NCBI GenBank assembly: GCA_944474755.1
Contig: OX104117.1
Coordinates: 68,811,522 to 68,875,521 of the forward strand
Direction of reading: 5' to 3'
Source of the DNA: Limnoperna fortunei
Lineage: Eukaryota > Mollusca > Bivalvia > Mytilida > Modiolidae
Length of the DNA stretch: 64,000 nt
Of this stretch, positions 41,816 through 56,200 are shown in pieces. The translations under genes were made by a program, and so were the position numbers. How positions within the stretch are numbered: the stretch's first letter is position 1; each line of letters opens with the position of its first letter. The notes beneath the pieces are model-generated. The model was not told the DNA's origin. It was given only the letters and a program-made list of their open reading frames with translations, and made no database searches.

Positions 41816-44007
41816 TCAACTTATATTGACTTCAAATATATTTCCTTGATAGAAATTTGGATTTGAAGACTAGTTCAGGATTCTTTAGTTTGCAAAAGCT
41901 GTACCCAACGGAAAATAATACTAGTAGTTAAGATAAGCTTAATTCAGTAGAAGTTGCTATGGTTTATAACTACAATTTCTAAAGACAATTTTATTCCAAA
42001 CTTGATTGCTAATAAACAGGGGTACAACACAGTACTAGTTTGCAACTTTCAGCAAAATTTTCAGCTGTATATTCTGCTTTAAATGACCGAGGACATGGAG
42101 TAACCTGTAAAAACCCAAACCTAAAACTAGCAATTTGTGTTATTCAAGATTGGAGTTGAGCACACCATCCCCAAAGTTGCACTCTACATTGATGTGCAAA
42201 CCCAGTCACCGTTAGTATAGCTACAATAATTATTTTCTTGTTTTTGTTATTCATCCAGATAAAAAACAGGAGCTACATTATTGTAGCTACTAACTACTTA
42301 GAGCAATAAAACAATGAACACAACGCCCAAGTCACACTCACGAGCAACATTCCCCCCACCCCCAAGTGATCATTTGTTGATGGCTAATTACATAGCGCAC
42401 CAAGGCCAGTGTGAATCAACTGGAGTAATCGTTTCTCTAAATATACTGTCCAGGGTAACATAGCTAGCACAAAATGAAGTGTATGCAAAATACTATGATG
42501 GACTTTAAAAGGGTCACACAGCAACCCTTTCCTTCTTATAAGAAGCTGTTTTATGGTAGGGGTAGGGGGCTGCTCAAGGCCACAAGAAGCTCTCTAATAA
42601 TGCCAAACCGTGCATTCTGACTATGCAGCTTCATATTTTAGTACATGTTGTTAGGTTCCTGTTTGTTATAAAATTTATCTTCTCATAAAAAGGGAAATAA
42701 ATTGTTTCTGTTTATGTGGAATGAATTCGAAAATAGACATATTTGGTCTATTCGAATAAGTTTAAGCTGTTTGTAGGTCAACTAGGAATGAAACATGACA
42801 AGCATTTTTTTTCCATCTACTAGAAATAAATAATGGCCATATGGGAAACCCAACTGTTAGCCAAAAACAACTTCAAACACTTTATACACATTCATTAAAA
42901 TATTAATAGAAAAAAGAAAGTTTCAAGTTTTGTTGAGAATGACACTCCATCAGTAACAAGTTTTTCTGTCTAAACACTAACTACAGAACTATTCTGGACT
43001 AATTGACTAGCAATTCATGTATTCTTATGTAATAAAAAGCAAAGTACATGAATATATATATTTTATTTAAGACAGAGTGTAAAACATCTAAAACATAAAC
43101 TAAATTCAAATTGAGAAGCATGAACAGGACCTGTTAAAAAAATTGAAATCTAACATCTTGCATGTTTTTAGAAGTTCTGAAACAGAATTATAACAAACAT
43201 GATATAAGAGAAGATGTCTGTTACATGTGTAAAATGGCAATTTGTTGTCATTTAACTTAATGAAAATGCATTTACAAAAATTAAGGCTTTAAAGGTATTA
43301 CAACTCTAAATATAAGATATGTTAATTTATGCAAATTTATAGTCAGCATTAAAATCAAGGTTCCATACTATATACCAATATAGAAACAACTAAAAACATA
43401 ATATTTCACAGATTTTATAGTCAATATATTTTTGTTTAATGATAACTGTTATCTTAGGCCCCATTTATTACAGTTAAAAAGTAAGATATCTGTTAACAAA
43501 ATTACTTCTGGAAGATATGTATTCAAAGAATTCAATGAAAAAAATGTCATTTTAAAACTAAAACAAATACTGTAATAAACTAGAGAGCATCTTTACTCCC
43601 TTGTATTTGAAAAAACCATGAAAGACAAAACTTGTAGCAGACTGCACAAAGCTTTGGAAATGAGAAATTCAATGAAAAATATCCATTAAAAGAATGACTC
43701 TTTTTTATCCTTATACCTAGTTTACAGGAAAATACAGGTAAATCTGTGGCCATTGACTACAGCTTTTTTAAAAGGTATAATGAAAAAAACAAGAACATAA
43801 GCACCAATTATATTCTGTTGAACAATATTTTTAAAGATATAAATGGATTAAAATTTTCAAAGATATAAATGGATTATAATGCTATGATTTCAAAAAAATA
43901 CTTGTATGCACCACATACATTAGTCCTTCCCTGTTACATCAGTAATATTTTAACATGTTTGTGTACACTGACACATGAAAATGGTATCATGGGGTCAAAT
44001 AAATATA

Positions 44008-44110
44008 CAATATTCGTACATTGTCAGAAAATATAAAATTTATTTGTATGAGCCTTAGAAACAGGCGAGTACAAATAAACTTTATATTTCCTGACAATGT
44101 ACGAATATTG
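44008..44110. mobile_element. Fold-back element
   Basis: CAATATTCGTACATTGTCAG at the left returns inverted as CTGACAATGTACGAATATTG at the right, around a short centre. Confidence 0.75.
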
Positions 44111-44989
44111 TTTTTATCCTGCAACCTTAAAATACATTTTAATCTACTGAAAAACGTTCCCTTCTATACGATTTCTGAGTTGGAATTTTCGGAGCGTATT
44201 CTAGTAATACTGATGTCACAAACGTCATAAACCAGAACAGAATACTAAATATCATAAGAAGTGATGTCAAGAGTACCAGGGGATTTTATTCGGCACTGCC
44301 AAATAAAGCAAAAATTTATTCGGCTTCTTTATTGTACAGCAAATGTAACGATTGCAGGATAAGAAGTAGTAAATGTATATGGTCACTTCATCAATAAACT
44401 GTCAAATGAGCAATATATTTTTTTTGTGGTATTTTGTGGTGTGATATTATCTGTAATACTTGACAAGAGACAAAATTCTTCAATATCTATATAACCCTGG
44501 GACCAAATACTACACATTTACAATATACATTTCATAAATGTAATCACAATTGGCCAAATGCTATTTCACTTTTGGTGAGGTTCCACAAGAACTAATGGCA
44601 GTAGACATCATTGCCAATAATGAAATCACACTAAATCAGGTATATATAGGAAATAAAAATCAATCTGTTTGCTTACTTTCATTAGAAGATATGACTAAGA
44701 CTTGTTTGTACATCTTCAATACTTTACAGTACATGATTTAAGTCAGATGAGAAAAATGCAAACAAAATATACACTAGGCTACATACTTCTATTGCTAAAA
44801 CTACGGGTAAATCTTATTAAATGTGTCAAATAACAACATGAAAATATGTATAGACTTTGTTCTACATGATATTCATAAACAAATATATATAGATATAGTA
44901 GGTATGATTACTTTTGCAGTTTTAAAGTTGACATCTTATCTTAGAAATAAATAAATATAAGTTATTGGGCAAAAACCAAAAATTTCTTC

Positions 44990-45420
44990 AAAATTGTCAT
45001 TAAGAGGCTATGACTCCTATAAGGAGCCATCAGACAATTTGTTCAAAATTAATGTTTGTAGGCCTTGTCCTGCAGATTAAGTTGGTAATTTACAGTTTAC
45101 TATAGCTGTTAAAGATTTTAATTTATAACATAAAACAATAACTAGGACAAAAATCATTTGGCAATTTTGCATGAAGTGAGTAATTTGTAGCCTTGTCTTG
45201 CTGATTACTATTGCAATATACACTTTTACTCTAGCAGTTATAGCATTTAAGTTACACAATAAAAACTAAACATTTTATAACAAATTGTTATTAAAGGACA
45301 ATAACTCCTATAATTAGCCATCTGACATTTTTTAGACAATAAAATGATTTGTAGACCTTGTCCTAATGATTATTTTACTATTTACAGCTTTACCGCAGAC
45401 ATTGTAGAACTTACCCTACA
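44990..45420. repeat. Tandem-like dispersed repeat ('TGTAG.CCTTGTC' type)
   Basis: Three diverged units share a 'TTTGTAG.CCTTGTC.T.CTGATTA' landmark, followed by a 'TTTAC..TA.C.GTTA' segment. A related block lies at about 50380-50960 in the last intron of the cytidylyltransferase gene. Confidence 0.5.
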
Positions 45421-45435
45421 CATAACAAAAGGTGT

Positions 45436-45699
45436 TTGCATCTAGTTTTATGTAGACACGGACACATTAACAGAATAGCACATGTCCACATTGGAAGTTT
45501 GTCCATTCAGGTATTATTAATCATTTTTACCATTGACGGTTTCACTCTAACTGTTATAGGTTTAACTTACAGTTGGATGAAAGACGATGTATACCAAGTA
45601 ATGAGAAAACTCACATGGACCTTAATTCCATTTGACAGGACAGATAATTTTGCAGACAGATTAAGAAGTATAGTAGAAAATGAAAATACTAATATATAA
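45436..45699 (+). CDS. Unidentified open frame, possible exon or retrocopy
   Basis: An 87-codon frame whose second half has protein-like composition (GLTYSWMKDDVYQVMRKLTW and onward) and ends in TAA. A pyrimidine-poor CAG stands before TTGGATG and could be an acceptor. No family was recognised. It borders a dispersed repeat, so a chance frame is also possible. Confidence 0.25.
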   Translation: MHLVLCRHGHINRIAHVHIGSLSIQVLLIIFTIDGFTLTVIGLTYSWMKDDVYQVMRKLTWTLIPFDRTDNFADRLRSIVENENTNI

Positions 45700-46272
45700 T
45701 TAAACAGTAACAGCAAAATTTAGAAATGAAAAATAGCATCTCTAATCCATTCCACATTTTTCCTCAAAATTTCAAACATGATCCATAAATATTTATATGC
45801 AGCCGAGTTCCAAAGGTATTATTTTATCTAATCTATTGAATTGTTTTATTTGATGATGGTAATACAAGTATATACAATTTTCTACAATTAGGATTACAGT
45901 TTAATTAAAATTTCATGATTGTCAACAAAAAAGGAATTTACTACTTATTTAGATGTAATGAACATTTTAATAAACAAAATTTGAAAATTATAACAACAGT
46001 TATAGAGACAACACAAATATTGCACCATCCTGTATCTGAACAAACTAAAATATTGTGACACATTTTTTTGTGTAAATTATATTTTCTAAAGATACATTAT
46101 AGTAAACAATATGAAAATAACACACATTTTACCAACATGTACACTTAAATGGGAACTATATCCCCCTTAACAAATATCAACACTCCTCCTCCAAGCAGTT
46201 ATTATACCTATATCACACGACCAATATTGTTTTTCAATGATGGTTACCAATGAGGTCAATCTCAGAAAATTT

Positions 46273-46410
46273 TAAACAGTTATGGATGCTCAGTGCATGC
46301 GATATCATGTTTTATGGAACACTTGAAAGACATATAGACCGAGGCCAACGGTCCTTTTAAGTGTTCCATAAAACATGATATCGCATGCACTGAGCTGCCA
46401 TAATTGTTTT
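46273..46410. mobile_element. Fold-back element, copy 1
   Basis: GCTCAGTGCATGCGATATCA and its inverted counterpart TGATATCGCATGCACTGAGC bound a palindrome that also includes TTTTATGGAACACTT. A second copy lies at 47341-47487. Confidence 0.8.
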
Positions 46411-47032
46411 ATTTCATTTCACTGTACATTTTACCATCTGCTTAATAATTTGTTTTATACACAAGTATTTATAATCATGCATTTTGTTATCATGGTCACA
46501 ATATGATTTTGGGTGTTAAATTTTGTCATTATTTTGCTGAAGAAAACAATTTTAAGTGAATATTTCAAAAACATTACATATTGTGATATTGCATGACTGA
46601 CATTTTGATTACAAGTGATATTGCATGGCTAATCTTTGATTACTAGTGTTATTACATAATGAATTTTTTAAATGATTTCTATTGGTTAAGACCAACCAAA
46701 ACTCCCAACCGTTTATTATGATATTGTTTGATTAAAACCAATATTGACTACATTTGTCGATCACATTGTTGTCAGGTGATATGGTTTGATTAAAATCAAT
46801 ATTGACTACCTTTTTCTATTACGTTACTGTTTTGTTGTTTTTGGTAATAATTATGATAAAGTTGAAATTTTTTTTTTATTTTAACATTAAAAAGTAGAGA
46901 CAATAACTGTAAATATGTTGATGAGACAACATAATATGAATGCAAGTACATAAATTTCATACCAAAAATATTGATTTTAAATGTCAATGGGACAAAAAAT
47001 AATACCTTTATCTGATTATTATGTAATAAAAC

Positions 47033-47172
47033 AATTAAAGTCTTTTGTATCAGTCGATATAAATTTTAATAGACTCAAAAATTAATATTTACCTCCACCT
47101 TTGGCGTCAGTCAATATTAATATTTGAGTCTATTAAAACCTATATCGACCTCTACAAAAGACTATAATTGTA
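47033..47172. mobile_element. Fold-back element
   Basis: Arms with AAAGTCTTTTGTA...TCGATATA...TTTTAATAGACTCAA are inverted at the right (TTGAGTCTATTAAAA, TATATCGA, TACAAAAGACT). Confidence 0.7.
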
Positions 47173-47340
47173 TAATATTGCACGGATAATCAATTTTTAG
47201 ATGTCATTCTTGTACCAAAATAGCCAGCTGTGCAATATCACTTGTAATTAAAACGTCAAAATCGTGCAATATCATAAAATATGGGTTAGTGAAAGATACA
47301 TTGTTTAAATGGAAGCTAAAATTACGAAATGAAATTTTAT

Positions 47341-47487
47341 ACAATTATGGCAGCTCAGTGCATGCGATATCATGTTTTATGGAACACTTAAAAGACATAT
47401 TGACCGAGGCCAACGGCCGAGGTTGATATTCCTTTTAAGTGTTCCATAAAACTTGATATCGCATGCAATGAGCTGCCATAATTGTTT
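47341..47487. mobile_element. Fold-back element, copy 2
   Basis: Same palindrome as 46273-46410 with slightly longer arms (ACAATTATGGCAGCTCAGTG) and a longer centre. Confidence 0.8.
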
Positions 47488-47659
47488 TATTTCATTTCAC
47501 TGTACATTTTACCATCTCCTTAATAATTTGTTTTATACACAAGAATTTATAATCATGCATTTGTTATCATGTTCACTATATGATTTTTAGTGTTAAATTT
47601 TGTCGATATTTTGCTGCAGAAAACAATTTTAAGTGAATATTTTAAAAACATTACCATAT

Positions 47660-48060
47660 TGTGATATTGCACGACTGACGTTTTGATTACAAGTGATATT
47701 GCACGGCTAATCTTTGATTACCAGTAAAATTGCATGGCTAATCAATTTTTAGATGTCATTCTTGTACCAAAATGGCCAGCCGTGCAATATCACTTGTAGT
47801 TAAAACGTCACAATCGTGCAATATCATAAAATATCGGTTAGTGAAAGATACATTGTTTAAATGGAAACTAAAATTACGAAATGTAATAAATTGTGATATT
47901 GCACGACTGACGTTTTGATTACAAGTGATATTGCACAGCTAATCAATTTTTAGATGTCATTCTTGTACTAAAATGACCAGCCGTGCAATATCACTTATAG
48001 TTAAAACGTCACAATCGTGCAATATCATAAAATATGGGTTAGTGAAAGACACATTGTTTA
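47660..48060. repeat. Repeated inverted units around GTGATATTGCACG
   Basis: Two successive units (about 47660-47830 and 47890-48015) each begin GTGATATTGCACGACTGACG and return inverted (CGTGCAATATCAC...CGTGCAATATCA). A related partial unit lies at 47200-47280. Confidence 0.65.
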
Positions 48061-50159
48061 AATGGAAACTAAAATTGCGAAATGTAATAATATTATTTAT
48101 ACATTATGTAATATTATGGATGAATGTGTATAAATAGAATATTGGATGTGACTGGAATTTCCTCCTGTATCTAAGGATCATACACATATAACCTATATGT
48201 TAACCAAATCACACAATTACTGTACACATCCAAAGTAAAGAAATCATTCTTATAATATTTTCAACATAAAATAAGTTTTACGTTATACACTACAGAAAGG
48301 ATAGACAAAAAAGCAACTTAAGTATTTTTAAACCATGTTTTACCAAAATAAAGGAAGAATTTTTTTTTTTTAAATAAGCCATGAATAATATCTTTTTTTT
48401 TGTTGTTTTAAAAAACCTCTATATATTAAAAATATCTGTGTAGAGTATTTTAAATATCCTAAATAAAACACATACAAACATAAGCACACTTAACTTTTCT
48501 TTTGCACACATTTTCTATATTTTAAGTAGTGTAACTGGAACCATGATAAGTTTGATTCTGTAATATGTTATTATATGGTTTTATGTACTGAAAAAATACT
48601 GTCAGAGTACAAAAAAACTAATACATTAGAATCCAAACAAACACTGCTGATAGAGATATATATTTAGAAAGTCAAGCAAAAATATACAACTATAGTTGCA
48701 TTTGAAACTACAAGAAGAAACAAACATTTTTGACTGACAAAACACGTTTAAAAGGTCATACACATTAACAATAAAACACACACACAAACAGTTATACTAG
48801 TTGCCTTGAGAAAATAAATACCGCATAAAATATCTATCATAGTTTGAATAAAACCCAGTTATTATATACATAACACTAATAAAAGATTAAATATAAAACC
48901 TCTAAAAGTTACCCAACATCTGGGAAGTTTAACTGCAATTCCACATCTTGACAATGTTTTAATGCATGTACCACTATACAGGGATGTTCAGATATACTAC
49001 AAATGGTTAATCGAATCCAGGAGAATTTTTTTGAAAATTAAGAACTTTTTTGAAAAATTGATAATCTGAAATTGTGTTTATCATAATTTACAGCAAAGTG
49101 TGTCAAATAAGAAACTTTGCTCAACCAGTACTGCATGGAGATTGTCCTGTTTAGCACAATGAACTCCTTTCTGTAGACTGGATTGTGACATAATACTGAA
49201 CAGATTGGTGTGTAGACTTCTTGGTCACATCAATTACACATAATTTTATAGAAAAATTATATGTTTTCTAAAGAGTTTGGCATTATACATAAATATAAAG
49301 CAAATTTCCATTCAAAATCAACTAGAGAATCACTGCACATCTAAAACTAAACATAAAATAACAGATGATAGATGGCCTTTACTATTTTATATTCTTATAG
49401 AAATTTTTTACTTATTCTGATATTTTCGACTTTAGCAAACAAATTTCTAAATTGTATTTCTTTCTTCTCTTATCCTAAGCATAATTCCAATAAAATCAGT
49501 AAAATGTGCTTTTGCTAAATCATTGTATTCCAGTGGTCATTTTCACTAACCCCAAATTAACATTATTGTGAGTGAGAGTATAGATGCAGCTGAAATCTAT
49601 AAATCAAGAAATTTCTTAAAATTTGTCAAATTGAAAAAAAATCTTTAACCACTACATTATCACCAACTTCAACTTCATTACCACAAATACCACAACCGAA
49701 ACAAGATTCAAAATATATAACAAGTTCTACTATTCTAAAAAAGTCCTTACCTATACATAATCATATGACATAAAACGATATTTGACTTGATTTTTTTCAC
49801 ATGTATTGCAGAAATCCTTCAGCTATTAAGACATTGTTTTTGAACAGAACAAAAAACTTCCCAGATGTAAAAGTGCTCCCGGTTCCCTTTTGCCCCTGCG
49901 TATGACAGGAGTTTGAATATAGTGATACTCATTCAAAGAATAAAAAAAATTTGCATCTCTGTATAAATGATGCAAAACAATACATTTTAAAATCCTCAGA
50001 AATTTAAATTCACATATACTGGTTAAAAACTTATCTTTAAAACAATATGGCCCCAATCGTATCACAAACATTTTCATGATTAACACTCACATTAATAACA
50101 AATATTGCTATAAACCTAACAGTAAACGAATCTAAAATCTAAAATCGTAGAAAACGATA

Positions 50160-50292
50160 TTACGTGTCAACACCTTTATCCAGTAACAATCCTCGCAGAG
50201 TCAACTTTTCTCTGAGTGTATTATATATGTGTAGTTGTTCCTCTGTGGTCAACAGCCAAATACTCTGCAGGATCTTCTGAGGATTTGGAGCC
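50160..50292 (-). CDS. CDS2: CDS gene, terminal exon
   Basis: Acceptor TTTACAG; it continues [12 protein letters not shown], then [14 protein letters not shown], and ends [13 protein letters not shown] (TAA 50160-50162). It matches the conserved C-terminal tail of animal CDS proteins. Confidence 0.9.
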
Positions 50293-53200
50293 CTGTAAAC
50301 AAAATCAAAAAAATTAGTCCACTTAAAAAAGAAAGGCAAATTTTGCTTAAGTCAGGTCAAGGTTTTATGTTGCAATATAAAGTTTCAAACTAGCTGTTAT
50401 GGCATTCTGCAAACACTACAAATTTAACCACAAATTGCTATTAGAGCTTTAACCCCTATCAGGAGTCATCAATCAACTTGCAGACAATAAAACAATTTGT
50501 AGGGTCTACCTTATGATTATTTTTGCTATTTACTGTTTCTCTCTAAGTATTACAATTTTAATTTCAAAGGCAAAACTGGTGTTGTCTAAAATTGTCATTA
50601 ACGGAGTAATCTGAAAAAATTTCAGACCAATAGAGTAAAATTGTAGGACTTGTATTGCTGATCATTTTTGCATTTTTACTCTAGCTATTATAGTTTTTAG
50701 GTTACAGGACAAAAACTGAAAATTCCTTAAACACAAAGTGTCTGATTTAAGGGCAATAACTCTATAAGGAGAGGTCCAACTATATGTTTTGTAGGCATTG
50801 TCTGGCTGATATTTTAAGCAATTTACAATGTCAATCTTGCTCTTATATTTTTAGTTATATTTTAAAAACAGAAAATTTTGTCAAATATGTTAATTTAAGA
50901 ACAATATCTACACAAAGTCATTACATAACATCGGACTAATAGGAACTTGAAGGGCTTAATGTGCTGATCAATTTGAGTTACAGTTTTCTCTATTATAATT
51001 TGTTAGATATTAAACAATAATGCACACTTATGTTCTATTTTAATTAAAGTGGCCATCTTTGTCCACTGACCAACACTGTGTGTATAAATTAGGTACGTTA
51101 AGGAAGTTTGTGGCCAAGCTTAAAAAAAAATAGCTCAGTGGTTTCATTGGAGAAGACTTTTTTTTAATTTACAGACACCAGATGATGGACACAAGTTGAT
51201 GGAAAAACTCAGGAGCATTAAATATTTGCATAGTATTAGCATTATTAGTGTTAATACGATTGCAAGATAGTTATTCAAGTGTTGTTCATACAAAATGACA
51301 GGTATTTCCTTTCAAGTATAAATAATTCATAGGTTTTTCACCTGCATCAGAACATTTGACAAAAAATAATATGATTAGAAACTTGTCTAACACACACAGA
51401 AATTGTTTAATTAATATATCAAACCTTATAAAACTTGTATAGTACACATGAACAAATGTCGCCATCAGGAACTGACAATCAAATCTGTCCATGATACCAC
51501 CATGACCAGGTATTGTGTCTCCAAAGTCCTGAAAAAATCAATTCAATGTAGAAAAACACCTTATAACACCCATTTGTGTTGCCTATTTGTTTATTGTCAT
51601 GTTTGAGTGGGTTTTGTGTTTGTCAGTATTTTGTTACCCAAGCATTTGTTATATAGTACAGGAGAATGTTGGTAGTCTTAACTATCATCGCTAAAACACC
51701 ATTGATTTCTCTGTACAACAAAAATCTAGTTTGTCTGACACCAATTTCATGAATATCTTGGAATAAGTTCTTCCTTGGTATTATACTGTGATAAGAAATA
51801 TCTGTCATGCTACAACTATCTGTCATGCTACAACTACTAAGTTATGCATTAAAATGACAAAATTATGTGTCTATTGCCATGATGATGAGTTTATGAGACT
51901 CAAGAAAGCACTAATGCCTCACAGAAAATTCCACTATAAACACTTTACAGTACCCCATTGAATTGAAAAATACCCATTTTAACTAGTTCTCACACGTGAG
52001 AATTGAGGATGGCTACCTACCTTAATTTTAAATGCCCTTTTAAATCCACTGGCAAAGAATCCTCCAAATGGTCCTATCACTGAGGCGAACAATGACATGG
52101 AAATGGAGTGTAACATGAATGGGTACAAAGAAATAGTCTTCCAAGGAATACCAAACTGTCAATGGAAAAACAGAAATCTTAATAGATAAATATGTACTGG
52201 CTATCCTATACTAAAGCGTGTTATCTGCACTGTCCCCAATGCATGATTGAAATGATGAAAAATGCACATCAACAACTGCTGTGGTGAGGCAAGCTTGTGT
52301 CCCAGTCACCACTTAAGTGAAAATGAAAAAAATCTCTAAATAACGAAACGCCAGTAAAAGCCGTAGCCACTATGTGTTATTTACTGATTTGCATATTACA
52401 TTTCAATACAGTTTGTTACAATACCAACCTTAGCATTTTAGTAGTTTACCTACTATTTCATAATTGTTTTATCTGCATAAAAAGTGTAATCAATTATTAA
52501 TTAATTTTTTTCTAAATTGATATTTTTTCATGCCCCATATAGTAATTTGGTAGAATGAATGCCATTTTCAACTGAATTGGAATTCTAAAAAGAATTTTGT
52601 GATTAAGTCATTTTCTGATTTGGCTACATTAGCAATATTGGTTTAAGATAAATTTTAGGCATTTATAACACAGATCAGTATCTGGGCTGTTGGTCTATTC
52701 TTGAACTTCTGTCCAAATGTCCCATGAATTCTTTAATTGAATAACCATACATTACTGAATAGAAAAAGTACACAACTTCTATCACACACAACATATTTTT
52801 AATTCTGAAGCACCTGTTTCATTACATTTAAGTGAGTGCTGTTTAATGCCTTGCCAGAAATTTTAGCTCCACAACAGATGGAAAGATTCTCTGAAGACCA
52901 CTAAATTAAATTTCTAATCTGGTTAGGAATAGTGTTTTAATTATGTGTACTTAATATTCCACACATTACATATATGGTTTCAACAAAGGCAGCAAAAAGC
53001 TAAAAGTCATGCAATGACATGGAATACCAAACTTGCAATATATGTAAGCATTTATAGATTTAATATTTCAATTTACTGTCGTTTACTTTAAATACATGTA
53101 ATAAGATAAGAAAGATAAGAAAGAAGATAAGAAAGGTCAATATGCATACAAGGGTTTTGCATTGAATAGTTCGAAACATAATTGTGATTTGGGGAAAAAA

Positions 53201-56200
53201 CCTAAAATGGTAAGTGTCTAAATTATGGCAGTCAATCAGTAAACAAACAAAAAATTGAACAAAAATCTAAATCTTAACAACAGATAGTAAAGTAATAATT
53301 GCATTTTTCTGAAAACATGACCTTGTGTGAAGAGGTTACATTACATACATAGAAATTGAAAAGAGGAAAAACCTTCCCATTAAAATGAAACATGACATGT
53401 GATCAATGAGTAGTGTTGACGAGAGTGCTTAATACTCACTAACTTATTCTGAAAAAGCATTTTATAGCATGAATAAAGTCATGTTTTATAAACAGTTTTT
53501 TGAAGGGTGTGTCAAGTATGATTAAATGAATGCAAAGATCTGTTTTATTATAACATGGCACCAAAAGAAGTCACTTAATAATTGAATAAACTATTCTTAA
53601 ACATATGATTTTCCGAGTTTCAGTTATTGGAGAAGAAACTGTATACTTCCCGTATCTGCAACTTAAAGAAAGCGCCTCTCTGCAATGACCGATAGGTTTT
53701 ATGTGAACACCGCAGACTTGCACATGCGAGATACATGTTGTTAACAAATTACTATATACCTTTGTCAGGGTTCCACCCACACGCTCAATCCACATAGCTG
53801 CCCAGTGCCTCTCAAGGTGGATGATAAGAAGAGTGTCATACCATTTTTGACCCACGATCAATGTTTAAAATAGTTAATAACTGCCCAAGCCTACCATAGA
53901 CTTTTATAAGAATAGCCTCATTTCAAGCAGGTATTAAGCAGATAATATGTTATGCAAAGGACAACAAATTCTAGAAAAAAAGAAAAAAAAATTCTGAAAA
54001 ATATGTTCTGGTACAACTGTAGGGAGTCAACTAAAATGTGATGCAAAATTAACAGCTGTCAGCCATAAATGAAAACACTACCGTACAAGATAGTCTGTAT
54101 ACTTACTACACTAAAAATTTTCTGTGCCACAGTTGGTAAGTTGACCTCTGTGAGTATGAACACTGGATGTCTTTCACATTCATACGATATCTGACCTTCA
54201 ACATCATCATAAGATATAGGGCACACAAAGTAATCATACTGAACTAAACAGTATGACAACTGAAATATAAAGACATAAGATATAGGACACACAAAGTAAT
54301 CATACTGAACTAAACAGTATGACAACTGAAATATAAACAAGTATTACTGTGAGTGTACATTGATGATACCCCTGATATATAACTTTATAAAAGAAGTAGG
54401 AGTCAAAGAGGTCTGTTCTGTTCTAGTCCAAATAATAATAACATGCCTTTTTGTAAACATCATTACCAGTAATTAAAGTTTATTTTTGTCTGCAAAAATA
54501 GATGTCCCCCCCCCCCCCACACCCATAATTGTCCATGAAGGGAAAATGTATGCAAGCATGGAAGTTGATATTGTTCCATCAATCCATACAAAGTTTAATA
54601 AAATTCTGTTTATTAGTTTCAGAGGCGTTGTGCTGACATTCTAGTTTAGTGGATTATTTTGCGAAATTTCTAAGTTCCAACAGGTTTAACTCCCACAAAA
54701 TTGCCAGGAAAAAAAAATATTGAAATATCCACAACTACATATTTTCAAAGTTCAAAGGGGTGTAACTCCCACAAAATTAAGTGGAGAAAAAAGTCTGTAA
54801 TATGCATAGCTACATATTGTGCTTTCAATCCATGCCTAGTTAAAATTCCGTTCAGTATTTACAGAGGAGTGCACTGATTAAATGTGTGAGACAGAATGGA
54901 CAGATAGAGGGACAGGACAAAAACAATTTCTCCCTACTGACATAAATAGTTGTTTATGTCGTCTGTCTGTAAATTTCATGAAATTAAGAGGTAGTTAAAA
55001 CTTTAAAGATATAGTAAACAAAACATTCAATTTCATCACAAAATCAAGAGCACATGACTTCTGATTGAGAATCTAATGAAAAATGTATTTTACAACTTAC
55101 TAGTAATCCAAACAGTACTGTAGACACAGCTCCACCTATAAATCCCTCCCAGGTCTTCTTTGGGGAGAGTTTGATTAGTGGTGTTTTACCAAAGAAGAAT
55201 CCAAACATGTATGCCATGATGTCATTACATATAATCATGGAGACTGGGACCAGCAACCTGTCATATAACATACACATTCAATGTAACAGAATAAACAAAG
55301 AAATGAATAATCAATACAAATGTTTAAAAATTTTATAACCCAGTCTTTTTCTTTAATCACTTTAATTACTGGACACTTTATAAATGAAGTAATAAAAAAA
55401 TCGAAGGATGTGTCCATGGGACACAGATGCCCCATTAAATGAAGTCCCAAACAGGAAGTAGTTGTCCAACAGGTCTGAAAGTTGCTTAGGTTGTACAACT
55501 TGTGATACTGAACCACCCTGCCAAATTTCAAAGTGTTCTCATGTACGGTTTCTGAAAAAAGCTTGACGGAAATACATACGGACAGACATGAGTAAAACTT
55601 AATGCCCCGGACACATCGTAGCGGGACATAAAAATACTAAACAAGGAAATGGTCAAAAAAGTAAAGTACAAATACAATTTCATGAAGATAAAAAGTACAA
55701 AATAAAATATCATTAACTGTTGGAAAATTTGGATACATGCCAAACCTTGTGTTAGTTTGGAAACATTTTCACTGTTTTTCTTTTAAAATAAAATGTTTGA
55801 AATTTACTTCAAGTACACTATTTAATTTATGGTATGTTTTTTATGGCCTACCATATTTAGTTGGATCTAACTGGGTGAGTATTGCACACAGTAAGTATAA
55901 AGCTTAAAATTAAATTAACTGATTCACTTGATGTAAGAATATTAGATTGGGTAGGTACAAACATCAGTGCATATTATACACAGCCAATTATGGTACACCA
56001 TTAACATGTGTGTTAAACTATAATGCTCACTATTGTTCCAGGTAAAACTGACATGGCCTAAATTCCATCTTAACTCTAATCAACAAACAAATAAAGATAA
56101 GTTCTTACCAAATCAATCCCTCAAAGACATTCTGTATAATTAAGTGTGACTGTGTGACCACTATAAGTAGAGTGACATGTGTCCAACCAAACTGCAAAAA

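Larger units (their letters stand above)
41816..50159. other. Intergenic region / possible long 3' untranslated region of the CDS gene
   Basis: No confident gene was seen. The right part, adjacent to the stop codon at 50160, could be 3' untranslated sequence of the cytidylyltransferase gene. The stretch holds several fold-back elements (44008-44110, 46273-46410, 47033-47172, 47341-47487, 47660-48060), a dispersed 'aggagtcat..' repeat (about 44990-45420) and one odd ORF (45436-45699). Confidence 0.5.
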
